Shown here in pieces: positions 52,213 through 63,628 of a stretch of DNA of 64,000 nt. Every line of letters begins with the position of its first letter. Positions within the stretch are counted from its first letter, which is position 1. The stretch is from NCBI GenBank assembly GCA_004380135.1, contig QXCR01000094.1:51563-115562 (forward strand), given 5' to 3'. The translations under genes and the position numbers were made by a program. The notes beneath the pieces are model-generated. The model searched no databases. It saw only the letters and a list, made by a program, of their open reading frames with translations, and was not told the DNA's origin. This DNA is from Stemphylium vesicarium (Eukaryota > Ascomycota > Dothideomycetes > Pleosporales > Pleosporaceae).

Positions 52213-54613
52213 TTAAGCGCCGTGCTTCTCACGGTAGAACTTGGCAGCGTTGACCATGTTGACCAGCGCAGCCTTGGTCTCCTTCCACTGGCGAGTCTTC
52301 AGACCGCAGTCAGGGTTGATCCAGAGCTGCTCAGGCTTGAGGTAGGTAAGCATCTCAGAGACGCGGTCCTTGATCTCCTGCTCAGAGGGAACACGGGGCG
52401 AGTGGATGTCATAGACACCGGGACCAATGTGGCGGGGGTAGGCCTTGTCCTCGAAGACCTTAAGGAGCTTGGCGTCACTCTTGCTGTTCTCGATGGAGAG
52501 AACGTCAGCATCGAGGGCAGCAATGGCATGGAAGAAGTCCTGGAACTCCGAGTAGCAGAAGTGGGAGTGGATCTGAGTAGAGTCCTGGACACCGGCGCAG
52601 GCGAGCTTGAAGGAGTCGACGGCCCAAGAGAGGTACTTCTCACGCTCGGTACCGGCGCGGAGGGGAAGACCCTCACGGAGAGCGGGCTCGTCGACCTGGA
52701 TGACGTAGATGCCAGCGGCCTCAAGGTCAATGACCTCGTCGCGGAGAGCGAGAGCAAGCTGCTGAGCCTGGACAGACTGGTGGACATCGTCACGGGGGAA
52801 AGACCATCGCAGGCAGGTGATGGGACCAGTAAGCATACCCTTCATGGGCTTCTTGGCCACGGAAGCGGCGTACTTGGACTCCTTGACGGTCATAGGAGCA
52901 GGGCGGGAGATGTCACCGACGATGATCGGGGGACGGACGCAACGGGATCCGTAAGACTGGACCCAACCCTTGGTGGTGAAGACATAACCGTCAAGGCGCT
53001 CGCCGAAGTATTGCACCATGTCGTTACGCTCAGGCTCTCCGTGGACGTAGACGTCGAGGCCAAGCTCATCCTGGATCTTGACCGTCTCCTCAATCTCCTT
53101 CTCGATGAACTTCTCGTACTCCTGAGCGGTGATCTCACCCTTGGTGAACTTGTTACGCTGGATACGGATCTCCTTGGTCTGGGGGAAGGAACCAATGGTG
53201 GTGGTGGGGAAGATGGGGAGCTTGAGGTGGGTCTTCTGCTGAGAGTAACGCTCAGGGAAGGCAGACTTGCGCTCGTGCTGCTCGGGGGTGACGCTAGCCT
53301 GGCGGTCCTTGACAGCCTTGTTGTTGGTGCGCTCAGAAGAGGCGCGTGCCTGCATGGACTTGGCATTGGCCTCAAGAGCCTCACGGACGGCAGCGGGGCC
53401 CTCGTTGATAGCCTTGGCGATGATGACAACCTCAGAGACCTTCTGGACGGCGAAGGAGAACCAGTCCTTGACCTCCTCGGGCAGCTTCTTCTCGCTCTCG
53501 AGAGAGTGGGGAGTGTGGAGAAGGGAGCTGGAGGTACCGACGAGGACACGGTCCTTGCCAAGCTTCTGGACGGCAGTCTCAACAAGCTCGATGGCGTTCT
53601 TGAAGTTGGTCTTCCAGATGTTACGGCCGTCGACGACACCAGCAGAGAGGACCTGGTTGGAGCCAAGCTTGCTGATGACGCTCTCGAGTTGCTCAGGGTT
53701 CCTGACGAGGTCGACGTGGATACCAGCAACACCCTGGAGGCTGGGGAAGACATCGAAGTTGTGGACAACGTCACCGAAGTAGGTGGCGAGGATAGCCTTG
53801 GGAAGCTTGTCACCGACAAGCTTCTCGTAGGCGGGCTTGAAAGCGTCCTTGACCTTCTGGGGCAGGTCGTAGACGAGGACAGGCTCGTCAATCTGGACGT
53901 ACTCGGCACCAGCCTCCTTCAGCTTTTGGAGGAGCTCAACGTATACGGGCAGCAGCTTCTCAAGGAGAGAGATGGGGTCGACAGTCTGGCCACGGTCGGC
54001 CTTACCGAGGGCAAGGAAGGAGACGGGACCGATGAGGACGGGGCGGGTGACAATGCCAGCCTCCTTAGCCTCGAGGAACTCAGCGACGGGCTTGGGGTTC
54101 TCGGCCAGCTTGAAGGTCTGGTTGTCCTGGAGGGTGGGCTTGACATAGTGGTAGTTTGAGTCGAACCACTTGACCATCTCCTGCGTGGGCGTTAGCGCTT
54201 GCCCTTCACTGCGGGGTTGTGTCAACCTACGAGACTGGGAACATCGACACCATCCTTCTGGTGGCCACGGCCCATGGCGAAGTACTCGTCGAGCTTGTGG
54301 AGGCCATGCTTGGAGTAGCGCTCTGGGATAGCCTGAGATTGTTAGACACACGTAGCCACATGTGGAGTGAGGGGTAACTTACGTTGAAGAGCTGGATGTG
54401 GTCGAGAAGGTGGTCGTAGAATGCGAAGTCGTTACTGGGGATGACATCGACACCAGCCTCCTTCTGGATCTTCCAGTGCTCCAATCGCAGACGCTTACCC
54501 TCCTTGATCAAGTCGTCGCGGGAGAGCTTGTCAGCCCAGTAGGCCTCGTTGGCCTTCTTGAGCTCACGGTCCGCACCCATGCGGGGGAACCCAAGTACTG
54601 ATGAGTGTACCAT
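52213..54613 (-). CDS. MET6: Cobalamin-independent methionine synthase
   Basis: Cytosolic zinc enzyme that transfers a methyl group from 5-methyltetrahydropteroyltriglutamate to homocysteine, the last step of methionine synthesis. Exons on the minus strand 54613-54383, 54332-54231, 54180-52213 give 766 residues, the usual length. The N-terminal half starts MVHSSVLGFPRMGADRELKKA. The C-terminal catalytic half has the zinc ligands in QIHSHFCYSEF (His and Cys) and INPDCGLKTR (Cys), and VDEPALREGLPL for substrate binding. The two short 5' introns are phase 0. The promoter side, toward the SDR gene, has a long pyrimidine-rich leader typical of highly expressed fungal genes. Codon use is strongly biased, which also leaves a 653-codon open frame on the opposite strand. 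Confidence 0.97.
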
Positions 54614-55590
54614 TGTGATGTGTGTTTGTCCAAAGTGGACGGCTGTGTTGGGGGAAAGGTAGAGGGAAGGGAATTGAGTTTGGTAGAGAGAAGAGGGGAG
54701 GAGGAAGAGGGAGGTGGGTGTAGGAAGAGGAAGAACAATAGCGGATGGTGTGCTTTATGGTTTTTGCTGGCGTATGCAGCGCCGCGGGGTTGGCGCTAGA
54801 CTCGCTCCGATTCGAAAGCACCCTCACCGCCTTGGCTCTATTCTGCAGTGTCGAGCACAATCTTCCCCTCCACAAGGGCGTTCCTTGAACAATGCCACAG
54901 TAGTGCTTCTGGACCTCCGGGGCATTTTGAACTTTCTCGACCTTTGCAGCGAATCACTGTCTTTGGTTTTTGTTATCGGATCCGACATCGGTGCTAGCTA
55001 CGACAAAGGTCCGAATCTTGGCGACGCGTAGAGACTGCTGCAGGATCAACCGTTTTTCGGTCTTTCTCGGACGATTCCGTGACACCAGTGGTAGGAGGGG
55101 ATCCATTGCAAACTCGATCTTTTCCACCCTGGGGCATGGTCGCAGTCAATCTCTGACCACGACCGTGGGCGGTCTGAGCATCTGATGCATCTGATGCATC
55201 TGGCGAATCTTCTTCCATGACGGCATGAATCAGGTCGCACACCATTTCTTAGCGACATGTGCCCCTCCAACAGGCATCTTCTGGCCTAGCTCAGACCCTG
55301 ACGATCATCAAGCAGCGGTGCAATTGACCTCTTGAAAATCATTTGTGACAACGGCGAGCTCTGGGTGCAGTCGATGGTTCTCTAGACTTCCTCGAGCTAA
55401 TCGGTCATTGTCCGAGTGAAAGGTCACGATGATGCGGCGAAACCACCGAGTGCTTTGCCTGGTCGAGCTGTCTCCACAACCCCGCATGACATATAAAACC
55501 CCGCCATCAACAACGCGTGCATAGCCAAAGCCAGCACAATCACACATAGATACTCTGTATACCGCATTCAATTTCTCTATAGTTACCAAC
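54614..55590. other. Divergent promoter region
   Basis: 977 nt between MET6 (-) and the SDR gene (+). It holds both promoters, a GATGCATCT pair (near 55182-55202) and a TATA box for the SDR gene. Confidence 0.5.
55492..55498 (+). promoter_or_regulatory. TATA box of the SDR gene
   Basis: TATAAAA, 99 nt upstream of the SDR start codon. Confidence 0.6.
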
Positions 55591-56543
55591 ATGGCTTCCC
55601 GACCGGCACACACTCGAACTGCCTCCACTAATCTCGGAGCTTCTGGGCAGCGTATCCTCGAGGGAAGAAATGCCATTGTAACTGGAGCCTCTAGAGGTAA
55701 GCCTCGATTACCCCCGCAAGCTTCCACATACTGACCATTCCAGGAATCGGTGTCGAAATCGCCCGTAACCTAGCTTCCAAGGGCTGCAACGTCGTCATCA
55801 ACTACACTTCCGACTCGTCCACCCAGACCGCCGAAGACCTCGCTTCCGAGCTCCAAGCCGAATATGGAATCAAGGCAATCAGCGTGCAAGCCAGCATGGG
55901 CTCTGAGAATGGCCCCAAGCACCTTGTAGAGGTCACCAAGAACAACTTCCAGCACCCCAAGACTGGCAAGTTCCAGTTGGACATCATCATCAACAATGCC
56001 GGAGTATCGGGCAACAACTACGTCGAGAACGTGGACTGCGACGACTTCGCCAGGCAATACAACATCAACGTTAGAGGTCCGCTCCTGCTCCTACAAGCTG
56101 CCGTTCCCTTCCTGCCAAATGATCGCTCGGGTCGCATCATCAACCTGTCGTCCGTGAGCTCATCGCTAGGATACAAGGGCCAGTCAATCTACGGAGGAAC
56201 CAAGGCGGCTCTTGAGAGCATGACACGGACATGGGCTCGCGAGTTGTCTGAGCGGTGCACTGTCAACGCCATCAACCCCGGCCCCGTCGCAACAGACATG
56301 TACTGGAGCAACGACGATGCCTTTATTGCCCAGAACAAGCCCTTCATCGAGAATACCCCACTAGCAGCACCGAGAAAGGGCATCGACCCCGAAAAGATCT
56401 ACGAGGCGTCTCAAAATGCCGGAGGAAGGCCAGGTTACAGCGAGGAGGTCGCCGGTGTTGTTGGTATGCTCTGCTTACCTGAGGCTGGATGGACAACCGG
56501 CAGCGTCATCTGCGCGAACGGCGGTATGAAGTTCAGCTTCTAG
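55591..56543 (+). CDS. Short-chain dehydrogenase/reductase
   Basis: NAD(P)-dependent oxidoreductase of the classical SDR fold. Exons 55591-55696 and 55744-56543 give 301 residues. The cofactor loop TGASR|GIG (about 31-38) is completed across the 47-nt intron. IIINNAGVSG, the catalytic Ser in NLSSVSSSLG, and Tyr/Lys in YGGTKAALE are all present, followed by NAINPGPVATDMYW and a C-terminal TGSVICANGG. This layout fits glucose/ribitol-type or 3-oxoacyl-ACP reductase-like SDRs common in fungal tailoring reactions. Substrate unknown. The gene ends 89 nt from the convergent rhodopsin-like gene. Confidence 0.92.
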
Positions 56544-56632
56544 AAGAAACCATGAAATGGAAATACAACAATTTCATCATACTCAACCTTTTTGGAGAAC
56601 GGTGCTGGCTATATCATAAATAGCCAAGGATC

Positions 56633-58181
56633 CTAGCGCATGTGCATACTATAATTACTGCTGCGTCTTACCCCGTCGCCGCCTTCCTTCCAAATTTCAC
56701 TTTCCACCACGAAGCTTTGCGTCTTAGTAATTCTTCCGACGCTCTTAGGCGAAACGATGCCACGCTCCGAAAGGCCGTCGATTTGCCACCCTGCACTCGG
56801 CCTCTCCTCACTGCCTACACTAACGCCATCATCATCCATGCGATTGTATGCCTTGGTCGTGTGCTTCGAGCCGATAGTCTTGAGCTCTGACTTGTGATGC
56901 TGTGAGTCCGTAGCATATCCATGGCTTTGCTTGCGGTTGCGGCTGCGGATCGATGATTCGCCGATGAGACCCGGTGCAACGTGACGGAAGAAGAGACGCA
57001 TAGTTGGAAGACAGCCTGTCACAATGACCAGGTTTGCTTCAATGAGACTAAAATCGAACGTTAGATCAAGCACGGGAGATGCATACGCGGGTGGAGCTAT
57101 ACTTACATCCAGATTCCTGGCATGACAATTGCCCATGTTTGGTCAACAGTGTTAAGCATGGGGAATAGCAAGGCCAGGCGCACCCCACTGGTGATGCATG
57201 TCCTTTTTCAAGTCAGTATACCATCCCCTACGCTAAGTCACGGTACTTACAGCGATCCTACACCAAAAATGCATAGCAAGCCTGCTTTCTGCGCCCTAGG
57301 CATCTGCAACTTAACGACCATGGGTATCGGCAGCACGAGAAGCAGGATATCCGTGGCCATGTTCAAAACGGCCGTTGCCATATAGAGCGGCGTCCGGTCA
57401 ATGCAGCTCCCTTCCGTGATTGTGATATCCCAATTCCTCTTGAACGGCGTGCAAGCGAATATGAGGGGGAAGAACAGGGCGATGTTGTATCCAACAACAA
57501 GGAACATGCTGGCATAAACGCAGAGCCGGAACCAGCGGATCAGCGACAACCGGAGGTAGAGGAACAGGAGGGAGAGTTTCGCACTCGCAAGAAAGGGGCA
57601 GTAGATGATGCTGGCCATGCTGATCAGCTGCAGTGAGGTAAGTCAAAACTCGGCCATGTATGAATCAGTGGAGGCTCACTTTCATGCTGGAGTTGACCAT
57701 GTGGCCATTGAGTTCCCAGATGTGAACTCCCAATGTGCCTCTGCCATACTGAACTAGTGGGCGATCAGTCTGGTTGCGAATAAGGCAAGTCTCTACAACA
57801 TACAAAGAATCGGGATCTGTATAGCGATGGAAAAACACTGAATGCGCATCTGTTAGCATTTGGCTGCGATCTTGCTACACCAATTGGTGGCTAAACGCAC
57901 CCAAGCCACTACTAAAGCCACTGCAAAGCTTGTTAGACAAGTCCCGAAACCTCCGCTCTCAACCATCCGGCTGTGGCTTGGATTTAAGGCTTACCGTCAT
58001 CTGGAGTAAAGCTTTTCGCAAGTTTCGTTTTGGTATACAGACGGATGGCCATGAAGACTGCGGCAATGATCATGCCCATGGTCCCAATCCAAAAGTTTGC
58101 GGCTTCACCCTTTCTCTGGGGATTCGAAATATCAACAACATAGCCAGGCGGAGCTGGAAAAATGGGCTTGTTCATGTCCAT
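56633..58181 (-). CDS. Fungal rhodopsin-like seven-helix integral membrane protein
   Basis: Member of the large fungal rhodopsin-domain (SAT4/DUF-type) membrane protein family, often near secondary-metabolism genes; function unknown. Proposed exons: 58181-57995, 57920-57879, 57837-57680, 57627-57251, 57202-57107, 57047-56633, giving 424 residues. Helices visible include ANFWIGTMGMIIAAVFMAI, ASIIYCPFLASAKLSLLFLYL, CVYASMFLVVGYNIALFF, MATAVLNMATDILLLVLPI and IWMLIEANLVIVTGCL. TKTKLAKSFTPDD precedes helix 2 and LPIPMVVKLQM the fifth loop, both family hallmarks. The second intron is the weak point: only a donor at T|gtagca (41-nt intron) keeps the frame; the better-looking donor 22 nt upstream does not. 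The C-terminal 110 residues are hydrophilic. Confidence 0.85.
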
Positions 58182-59153
58182 GGCACACAGTTACGAGCCG
58201 ACGAGATTATGGGAGGCGAAAAGTTTTGACAGGTTCATATGCTGTGCTATGAACAATCGACTCCATTGAAACAAGGCATTATCTTTCAACTTTCCAAGAC
58301 CCCTTCCCCCCGTGGAATGATATCGCAGCATGTTCCATCCTATCTCAAATTTCCTTGTGTGATTCTGATGGCCAACATGTTCGGCGGAATGTTGGGAAAT
58401 TTGCCGCGGTCGCTTACGAGACGAGACTAGGAGGTGGTGTCCAGGATTGGTCGAGACTGCGGCAGAGGAAAATACAAACCTGCTCCGAGGAACTGTGCCA
58501 CGCAGCAACTTAATCATACGACCAGGCGCTGGAATGCCATTCTCAACTTCCAATCATATCTGGACTGGCTAGTGCGGGATGTGAGTGCAAACACGCCAAG
58601 CACGCGGCTCGGCCTGGCAACCCCGGAAGCCGGGACCCGTGGGACTGGTAGATCACGGCTCGGCCAGCGGCGGACTTGCTGGTTTACGCAAAACGCGAAC
58701 ATCTTAATCTATGTATCCTGTGGTCTGATCTAACAGTCTCGCAGTTGATCCACCACTTGAATGGCTGGCCAAGCCGCGTCGTATCCTCTACCAACGCTCC
58801 ATGCGTTCGTCGGCCCCTGCACCTCGCCATCGACCAAGGACTAGAGAGCCATGCCGCATTGCAACCGGCAAGAAGAAGGGTCCGCCCCTTGCTGCGTACA
58901 GCGAACGCCACGTCTTGGGGCCTAGGCTTCAGTTGATGTCGAGATCCTTCGAAAGGCCCGTCTCAAGATGCCGAGTCATCGTTGAGCAGAAATTGCGCAC
59001 TCCTTCTAGAGGTGGGGAGCTACGCAGCGCCTCGGCAGCGTGTGAAGAGCAGGCGAAATATTTGTCTCTGGATATGCAATAAGTATCCCAGTCGTGCTCT
59101 GCTTTGGAAGCTACCCTGTTCATCATCCCTCCAATTCTGCACCACTTGTAGCA
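58182..59153. other. Divergent promoter region
   Basis: 972 nt between the rhodopsin-like gene (-) and the FAD oxidoreductase (+). No gene seen; small frames on both strands are random-looking. Confidence 0.5.
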
Positions 59154-60811
59154 ATGGCTCGCTTCATTGTTGTTTTGCTTGCGGTGGCAGTTGCCATCCC
59201 CTTAGCACAGGCAGAATACTGTGTACATCCTCTCTCTGCATACACACGGCTAAAACCTTGCTAACGAACTCAGTGCAATGCTCTTGCTCTCACCTCTCTG
59301 AGAAGCCATCTGCTTTATCCCGGCCAAGATGCATACGAGACTCGGGAAGACACGTATTTCGACGTCAAGCAGCAGGCCATTACACCCCATTGCATAGTTC
59401 AGCCCAAGAACGCGAAGCAGGTTGCACTTGCTGTCAAGACATTGACTGCTGCGAGTTTGTTACGCCAGTGCAAGTTCGCTATCCGCAGTGCGGGTCACAC
59501 ACCCTACGCTGGAGCTTCAAACATCGAGGATGGTGTCACACTTGACTTGAAGTACCTCAACACCGTCCAGTATGATGCTAAGAGCACGTCCGTAAAGGTC
59601 GGTCCTGCTGCGTCGTGGAACGATGTGTATGAAGTTCTTGAGCCAATGGGGATCATGCTTCCGGGAGGCCGATCATCGACCGTTGGCGTTGGTGGTCTCA
59701 CCCTCGGAGGTGGTATATCCTACTTCTCGCCAGGTCGTGGTCTTGTCTGCGACAACGTCGTCGAGTTCGAAGTCGTTCTAGCTAATGGACACATCGTCAC
59801 TGCTTCTAAGACGTCGCACCCAGACTTATTCACCGTCCTGAAAGGCGGTAACAATAACTTCGGCATCGTCACTAGCTTCACATTCGGCACCTTCCAATAT
59901 GATGGCATGTGGGGTGGTCTCGTCATCTACCCTGAGACAACTATTCAAGACCACTTCAAAGCTCTCATCAACTTCTCGAAGAACATCGACAAGGAGAACA
60001 AGGGCTCGGCAATCGTCATGCCAGTGTACCAGAGCTCCGCAGGTGCTGATCTGATCTTGAACGCATACGATTACGCCGAACCTGTGCCGCGACCTGCTGC
60101 ATTCGACGAGTTCCTCGCAGTGCCAGGAAATATTTCGGACACCACCGGGATCCGCAACATGTCATCGCTCGCGGCTGAATTGGCAGGTGCGACTACTCAC
60201 AGGTAAGCCGAGAATATCGAGATCTCTTCAAGATACCAGAAACTCACGAAGCTCACAGCGTGTACTTTGGTACTCTAACTTTTGCCAATGATCTCCGGGT
60301 TATGAATAAGGCCCACGAGATCTACATGGAAGAGCTCTCAACACTGAAGGCCAAGGCCACCGGTGATTGGCAAATCTACGTCCTATACCAGCCCCTCCCG
60401 CCCTCGTACTGGAGGCAGAGTGCCGAAAAGGGTGGTAACGTCCTAGGCCTGGAGCGCTTCGGCGAGGAAGTGCTATGCCGTAAGTATCAGCGCACCTCGG
60501 AGTAATAGTACAGCGCACTGACGACTACGACAGTCTACCAACCCTACATCTCATGGCAAGGAGCTGAGCAGGACGAGATATTCCAGACTGCCGGTGCGAA
60601 CCTCGTCAACAGGATCAGGGAGTACGCGGAAAGCATCGGTGCTGATAACCCGTATCTCTACCTCAACTACGCGGACAACACGCAGGACCCGCTCGCTAGT
60701 TACGGCTCGGAAAATGTGAAGAAGATGAAGGCTGCGGCTAAGAAGTACGATCCTTTTGGCGTATTTCAGAAGCTTGTGCCTGGTGGGTTTAAGATCTCCA
60801 AGGTCGACTAA
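59154..60811 (+). CDS. Secreted FAD-linked oxidoreductase (PCMH/BBE family)
   Basis: Berberine-bridge-type flavoprotein with FAD in a PCMH domain. Exons 59154-59222, 59274-60202, 60259-60479, 60534-60811 give 498 residues. Signal peptide residues 1-20 (ending PLAQA). PCMH landmarks: CKFAIRSAGHTPYAGA with the His that can attach FAD (about 87-100), then LPGGRSSTVGVGGLTLGGGISY, where the usual second attachment Cys is replaced by Ser, so a single covalent link is expected. LKGGNNNFGIVT follows. The BBE C-terminal element is YLYLNYADN and KKYDPFGVFQKL. Such enzymes oxidise sugars, alkaloids or polyketides; the substrate is unknown. Confidence 0.93.
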
Positions 60812-61727
60812 GCGGGCGACTTGGTTTTCTCTGGAACATGAATGTAGCTGTGTTTAACGTTAGTCTTTTATCCATACCCATGAATTCCAAACTGGAGTTA
60901 GTTGAGTGACCAAAATCTCTTTCAGCTTCTGGTATCTTTGTATGCTGCATCAGAAATACTCATGCCTAGCCAGTAAAAGAGTCCGCAACTCGCTAATTTT
61001 CTATTTTTGGCATAACCTTCCGGTACATGAACGCAAAATTGTCACTCTGCACTGTGACGACATGAGGGATTGTGCTTCATAAAGTTGGTATCACAATCGA
61101 GACCAAGCTAGTCTAGATCTCCGCTAATCTGACTGACAGCGCGCATACTCCCAGGCCACTGTACACCACGCCCCATGGACCCAATACCGAATGACTGTAC
61201 GTGTGCCACTACCCCTACGCAAAATTTGACAACTGGAAATCAGCTGGGTCGTCGCCATCACTTGTTCTTTCAAAGAGCTGTGCCGAAGCTTTGAAAATCG
61301 GTGCTTTGGCGATAAAAGGGAAGGTTAACCTGACGCTACACAGCCGTACACAACCTGTACTCTGTACTCCAGCAGCCGTCTCACCAAGAAGGCAGCCAAT
61401 AGTCAAATTGCCCGAACGATACCCATTTCGCGAGCTTCACACCAGCTCGTCACAGCGTCTGGTATACGTACACGAATCAGGGAATGTACGCAGTACCACG
61501 GTACCACAGCTAGTGTTTCGAAATGAAACACAGAGTGTGCGGCCTCGGGCCCTTGGGCTGTGTTTTGGAAAACGTTGTTCATGTATATAAGACTCGCGTA
61601 ATGGGATCCGTTGGATACAAGCACAGGCTCCATTGTTCGCAAGCCCTCACTCTTACGCCCTCTGACACGGCGAAAAGAATCCATCACACATAGAGTATCC
61701 GAAACCACATTCCACTCAAATCACAAT
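60812..61727. other. Intergenic region
   Basis: 916 nt. A 129-codon frame at 61201-61590 (+) has no recognisable feature. A TATA box for the next gene is at 61584-61590. Confidence 0.5.
61584..61590 (+). promoter_or_regulatory. TATA box of the small GPI-type gene
   Basis: TATATAA, 138 nt upstream of the ATG at 61728. Confidence 0.6.
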
Positions 61728-62098
61728 ATGCGTCTCTCGGCATTCCTGATTCCCGCCCTAGCAGGCTTTGCCCTTGCCGCAGACTCATCCACGTAAGATC
61801 CAACCTACGAAGCCTTTCGCTCCTCTTCAAAAACGCCTCACTAATACCTTCACGTCCCAGTGGCCCAGCAGCTACCGCATCTTCAATAGTCTCTTTCATT
61901 GCCTCCTCCATCTCATCCGAGGCATCGAGTGTCGCTTCATCCATTGCTTCCAAAACGGCTACCGAGGGGATGAGTGGTACTGTGACCGGAACGGGCATTC
62001 AAGAAACGGCGACGCAAACCGGGGCCGCTGCTATGGGTGCTGGAGATGTCGGTGAAGTCATGGCTGCAGTGTTGGGAGTTGCTGCGTGGATGTTGTAG
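61728..62098 (+). CDS. Small Ser/Ala/Thr-rich secreted protein, probable GPI anchor
   Basis: Exons 61728-61792 and 61861-62098 join in frame (T codon split AC|T) to give 100 residues. Signal peptide residues 1-18 (MRLSAFLIPALAGFALAA). The mature part is Ser/Ala/Thr-rich (for example ASSISSEASSVASSIASK), so heavy O-glycosylation is likely. The C-terminus has the GPI-signal pattern: a small-residue patch (AAAMGAGD) and then a hydrophobic tail (EVMAAVLGVAAWML). No cysteines. It would be a cell-wall or plasma-membrane mannoprotein-like peptide; small secreted proteins of this sort are often effector candidates in plant-associated fungi, which is only a suggestion here. Confidence 0.82.
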
Positions 62099-62325
62099 GT
62101 CTAGGTTAGCGGAAAAGGATGTACAACAGCGGACGAAGAGAGAGACAGGATGACAAGTATGAAGATTACAATCGTTGATTCATTGCCGATGGCTAAGCAT
62201 CGTATACCAATATCTTACAAGAAAACCAAAATCCATGCATATGCTATCCCTTTGTTCTCATCCATGCGCCTACAAATTATGCATCTAGTGCCTGTTACTC
62301 ATCTCCTCTCATGGCCGGCACCCAT

Positions 62326-63297
62326 CTATAGAATGGCGATCCTCCGTGCTTGTGGAGCCTGCGCTCTTGGAACAGTAACCCTGAGCACACCTTCCTTGAA
62401 GCTGGCGCTCACGTTGGCGACATCGATGCGCTCTGGGAATCTGAAGGTTCGTTCGAAGGAGCCGTGAACACGCTCTTGCTGTTGGGGTTGTTCCTGTGGC
62501 TGCTGAGCTGGCACCTCGGGTTGTGACTGGGTCACTACAGCAGTCTCAGTGGCTGCAGGCACTTCAACAGCCCTCTCCTTACCCTTGGGCTCGGCTGACT
62601 CGGCTGGTGTGGCTGAACCCGAGGACGAAGGTAAGTCGGCGCCAAGGTCTTCGTAGTCGTCCTCAACGGTGGGTTGGTATGACTTGTGCGATGATGTGTC
62701 GCTGTCTGGTGTGGCGACGCCAGCAGTCGTCGACTCGGACTCGGTAGAAGCCTCAACTTCTGGCTCCTCAGGTGTTGGTTCAGATGGGTGTTCAGTAGAT
62801 TGTTCGATAGCTGGTGCGGGTGCGGCTTCGGCTTCGATCTGAGGCTGCTGTGGCTCGGTGGCTGCCTTCTCAAACTGCCATTGAGTGTTTCCAGCAATCT
62901 TCAGAGTCTGCTCATCGGTGACCTCGATAGCGATGTTCTCCTGGCCGAAGCCCTGGATGTCTCCGTCGATCTGCCAGCCCCGCTCGCTCTGGTTGACATC
63001 GAACTTGGCGCGAAATGCGCGCTTGCGTTGCAACTGCCTCTGGCGGTGTGCTTCGCGTTGTGCCTCGCGGTGAGCCTCAAGCTGTGCCTGACGCTGTGCT
63101 TCGCGGTCGATCTCACTCAGCAGCTCATCGACTTGGCTGAAGAAGTTGTTGTAGGGCGAGTATTGTGGGCGGCGAGGCTGAGAACGAGAGACGCGGTAGC
63201 CATAGGGCGATCGTGACGCTGGGGCGCAGAAGCCGAAGGGGTTGCATTGCTGGGCCTGATAGGCGGGCGCAAAGCTGGGTGTCAAGACGAACGCCAT
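62326..63297 (-). CDS. Small heat shock protein with a split alpha-crystallin domain (Hsp30/Hsp20-like)
   Basis: ATP-independent chaperone that keeps unfolding proteins soluble. Single exon, 323 residues from the Met at 63297; an upstream frame extends to 63369 but is probably leader. The N-terminus is Gln/Pro/Tyr-rich, then a charged helix (DREAQRQAQLEAHREAQREAHR). The first half of the alpha-crystallin domain (AFRAKFDVNQSERGWQIDGDIQGF ... AIEVTDEQTLKIAG) is separated by about 140 acidic Glu/Ser/Pro/Thr-rich residues from the second half (RTFRFPERIDVANVSASFKEGVLRVTVP). Ordinary Hsp20 proteins have no such insert; this split is known for fungal Hsp30-type proteins. A heat shock element array and a TATA box lie upstream. 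Confidence 0.9.
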   Translation of the reverse strand: MAFVLTPSFAPAYQAQQCNPFGFCAPASRSPYGYRVSRSQPRRPQYSPYNNFFSQVDELLSEIDREAQRQAQLEAHREAQREAHRQRQLQRKRAFRAKFDVNQSERGWQIDGDIQGFGQENIAIEVTDEQTLKIAGNTQWQFEKAATEPQQPQIEAEAAPAPAIEQSTEHPSEPTPEEPEVEASTESESTTAGVATPDSDTSSHKSYQPTVEDDYEDLGADLPSSSGSATPAESAEPKGKERAVEVPAATETAVVTQSQPEVPAQQPQEQPQQQERVHGSFERTFRFPERIDVANVSASFKEGVLRVTVPRAQAPQARRIAIL

Positions 63298-63447
63298 TTG
63301 TGACGTGTTGATTGGTGTGGCTAAGACTTGTAGTTGAGAATGAGTAGTAGTGAAGATGGTAAGATTCAAAGGTAGTCGGAGATGCTAGATCTGTAGATGT
63401 TCTGGTCTTTGGATTTGATGATGTGCCCTGGAGGATCCGCAGGGAAT

Positions 63448-63456
63448 CCTTTTATA
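63448..63456 (-). promoter_or_regulatory. TATA box of the small heat shock gene
   Basis: TATAAAAGG on the minus strand, about 150 nt upstream of the start codon. Confidence 0.75.
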
Positions 63457-63600
63457 AACATTGTGGATGGGTTCAAGGCAGCAACCGCTTGCGTGCGCGC
63501 TGATGAGCAATGCGGATTCAGTAAGCACGAGACGATGCTGGAATGGTGTGGATGGTTCGCGATGGTTGCTGATGCTTCGAGGTTTGTCACGAAGACGCGT

Positions 63601-63628
63601 GAACGTTCGCGATGGTTCTCGAAGCTTC
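63601..63628 (-). promoter_or_regulatory. Heat shock element array
   Basis: Five of six consecutive 5-bp units match alternating nGAAn/nTTCn: GAA 63601, TTC 63606, GAT 63611 (mismatch), TTC 63616, GAA 63621, TTC 63626. Further isolated units occur at 63556, 63576 and 63591. It lies about 300 nt upstream of the heat shock protein's start, so Hsf1 control is very likely. Confidence 0.85.

Noticed and set aside
52198..54159. 653-codon open frame on the plus strand opposite MET6
   Set aside because: It is exactly antisense to the MET6 catalytic exon. Strong codon bias in a highly expressed gene leaves the opposite frame free of stops. The product is Leu/Val/Asp/Glu-rich with no domain.
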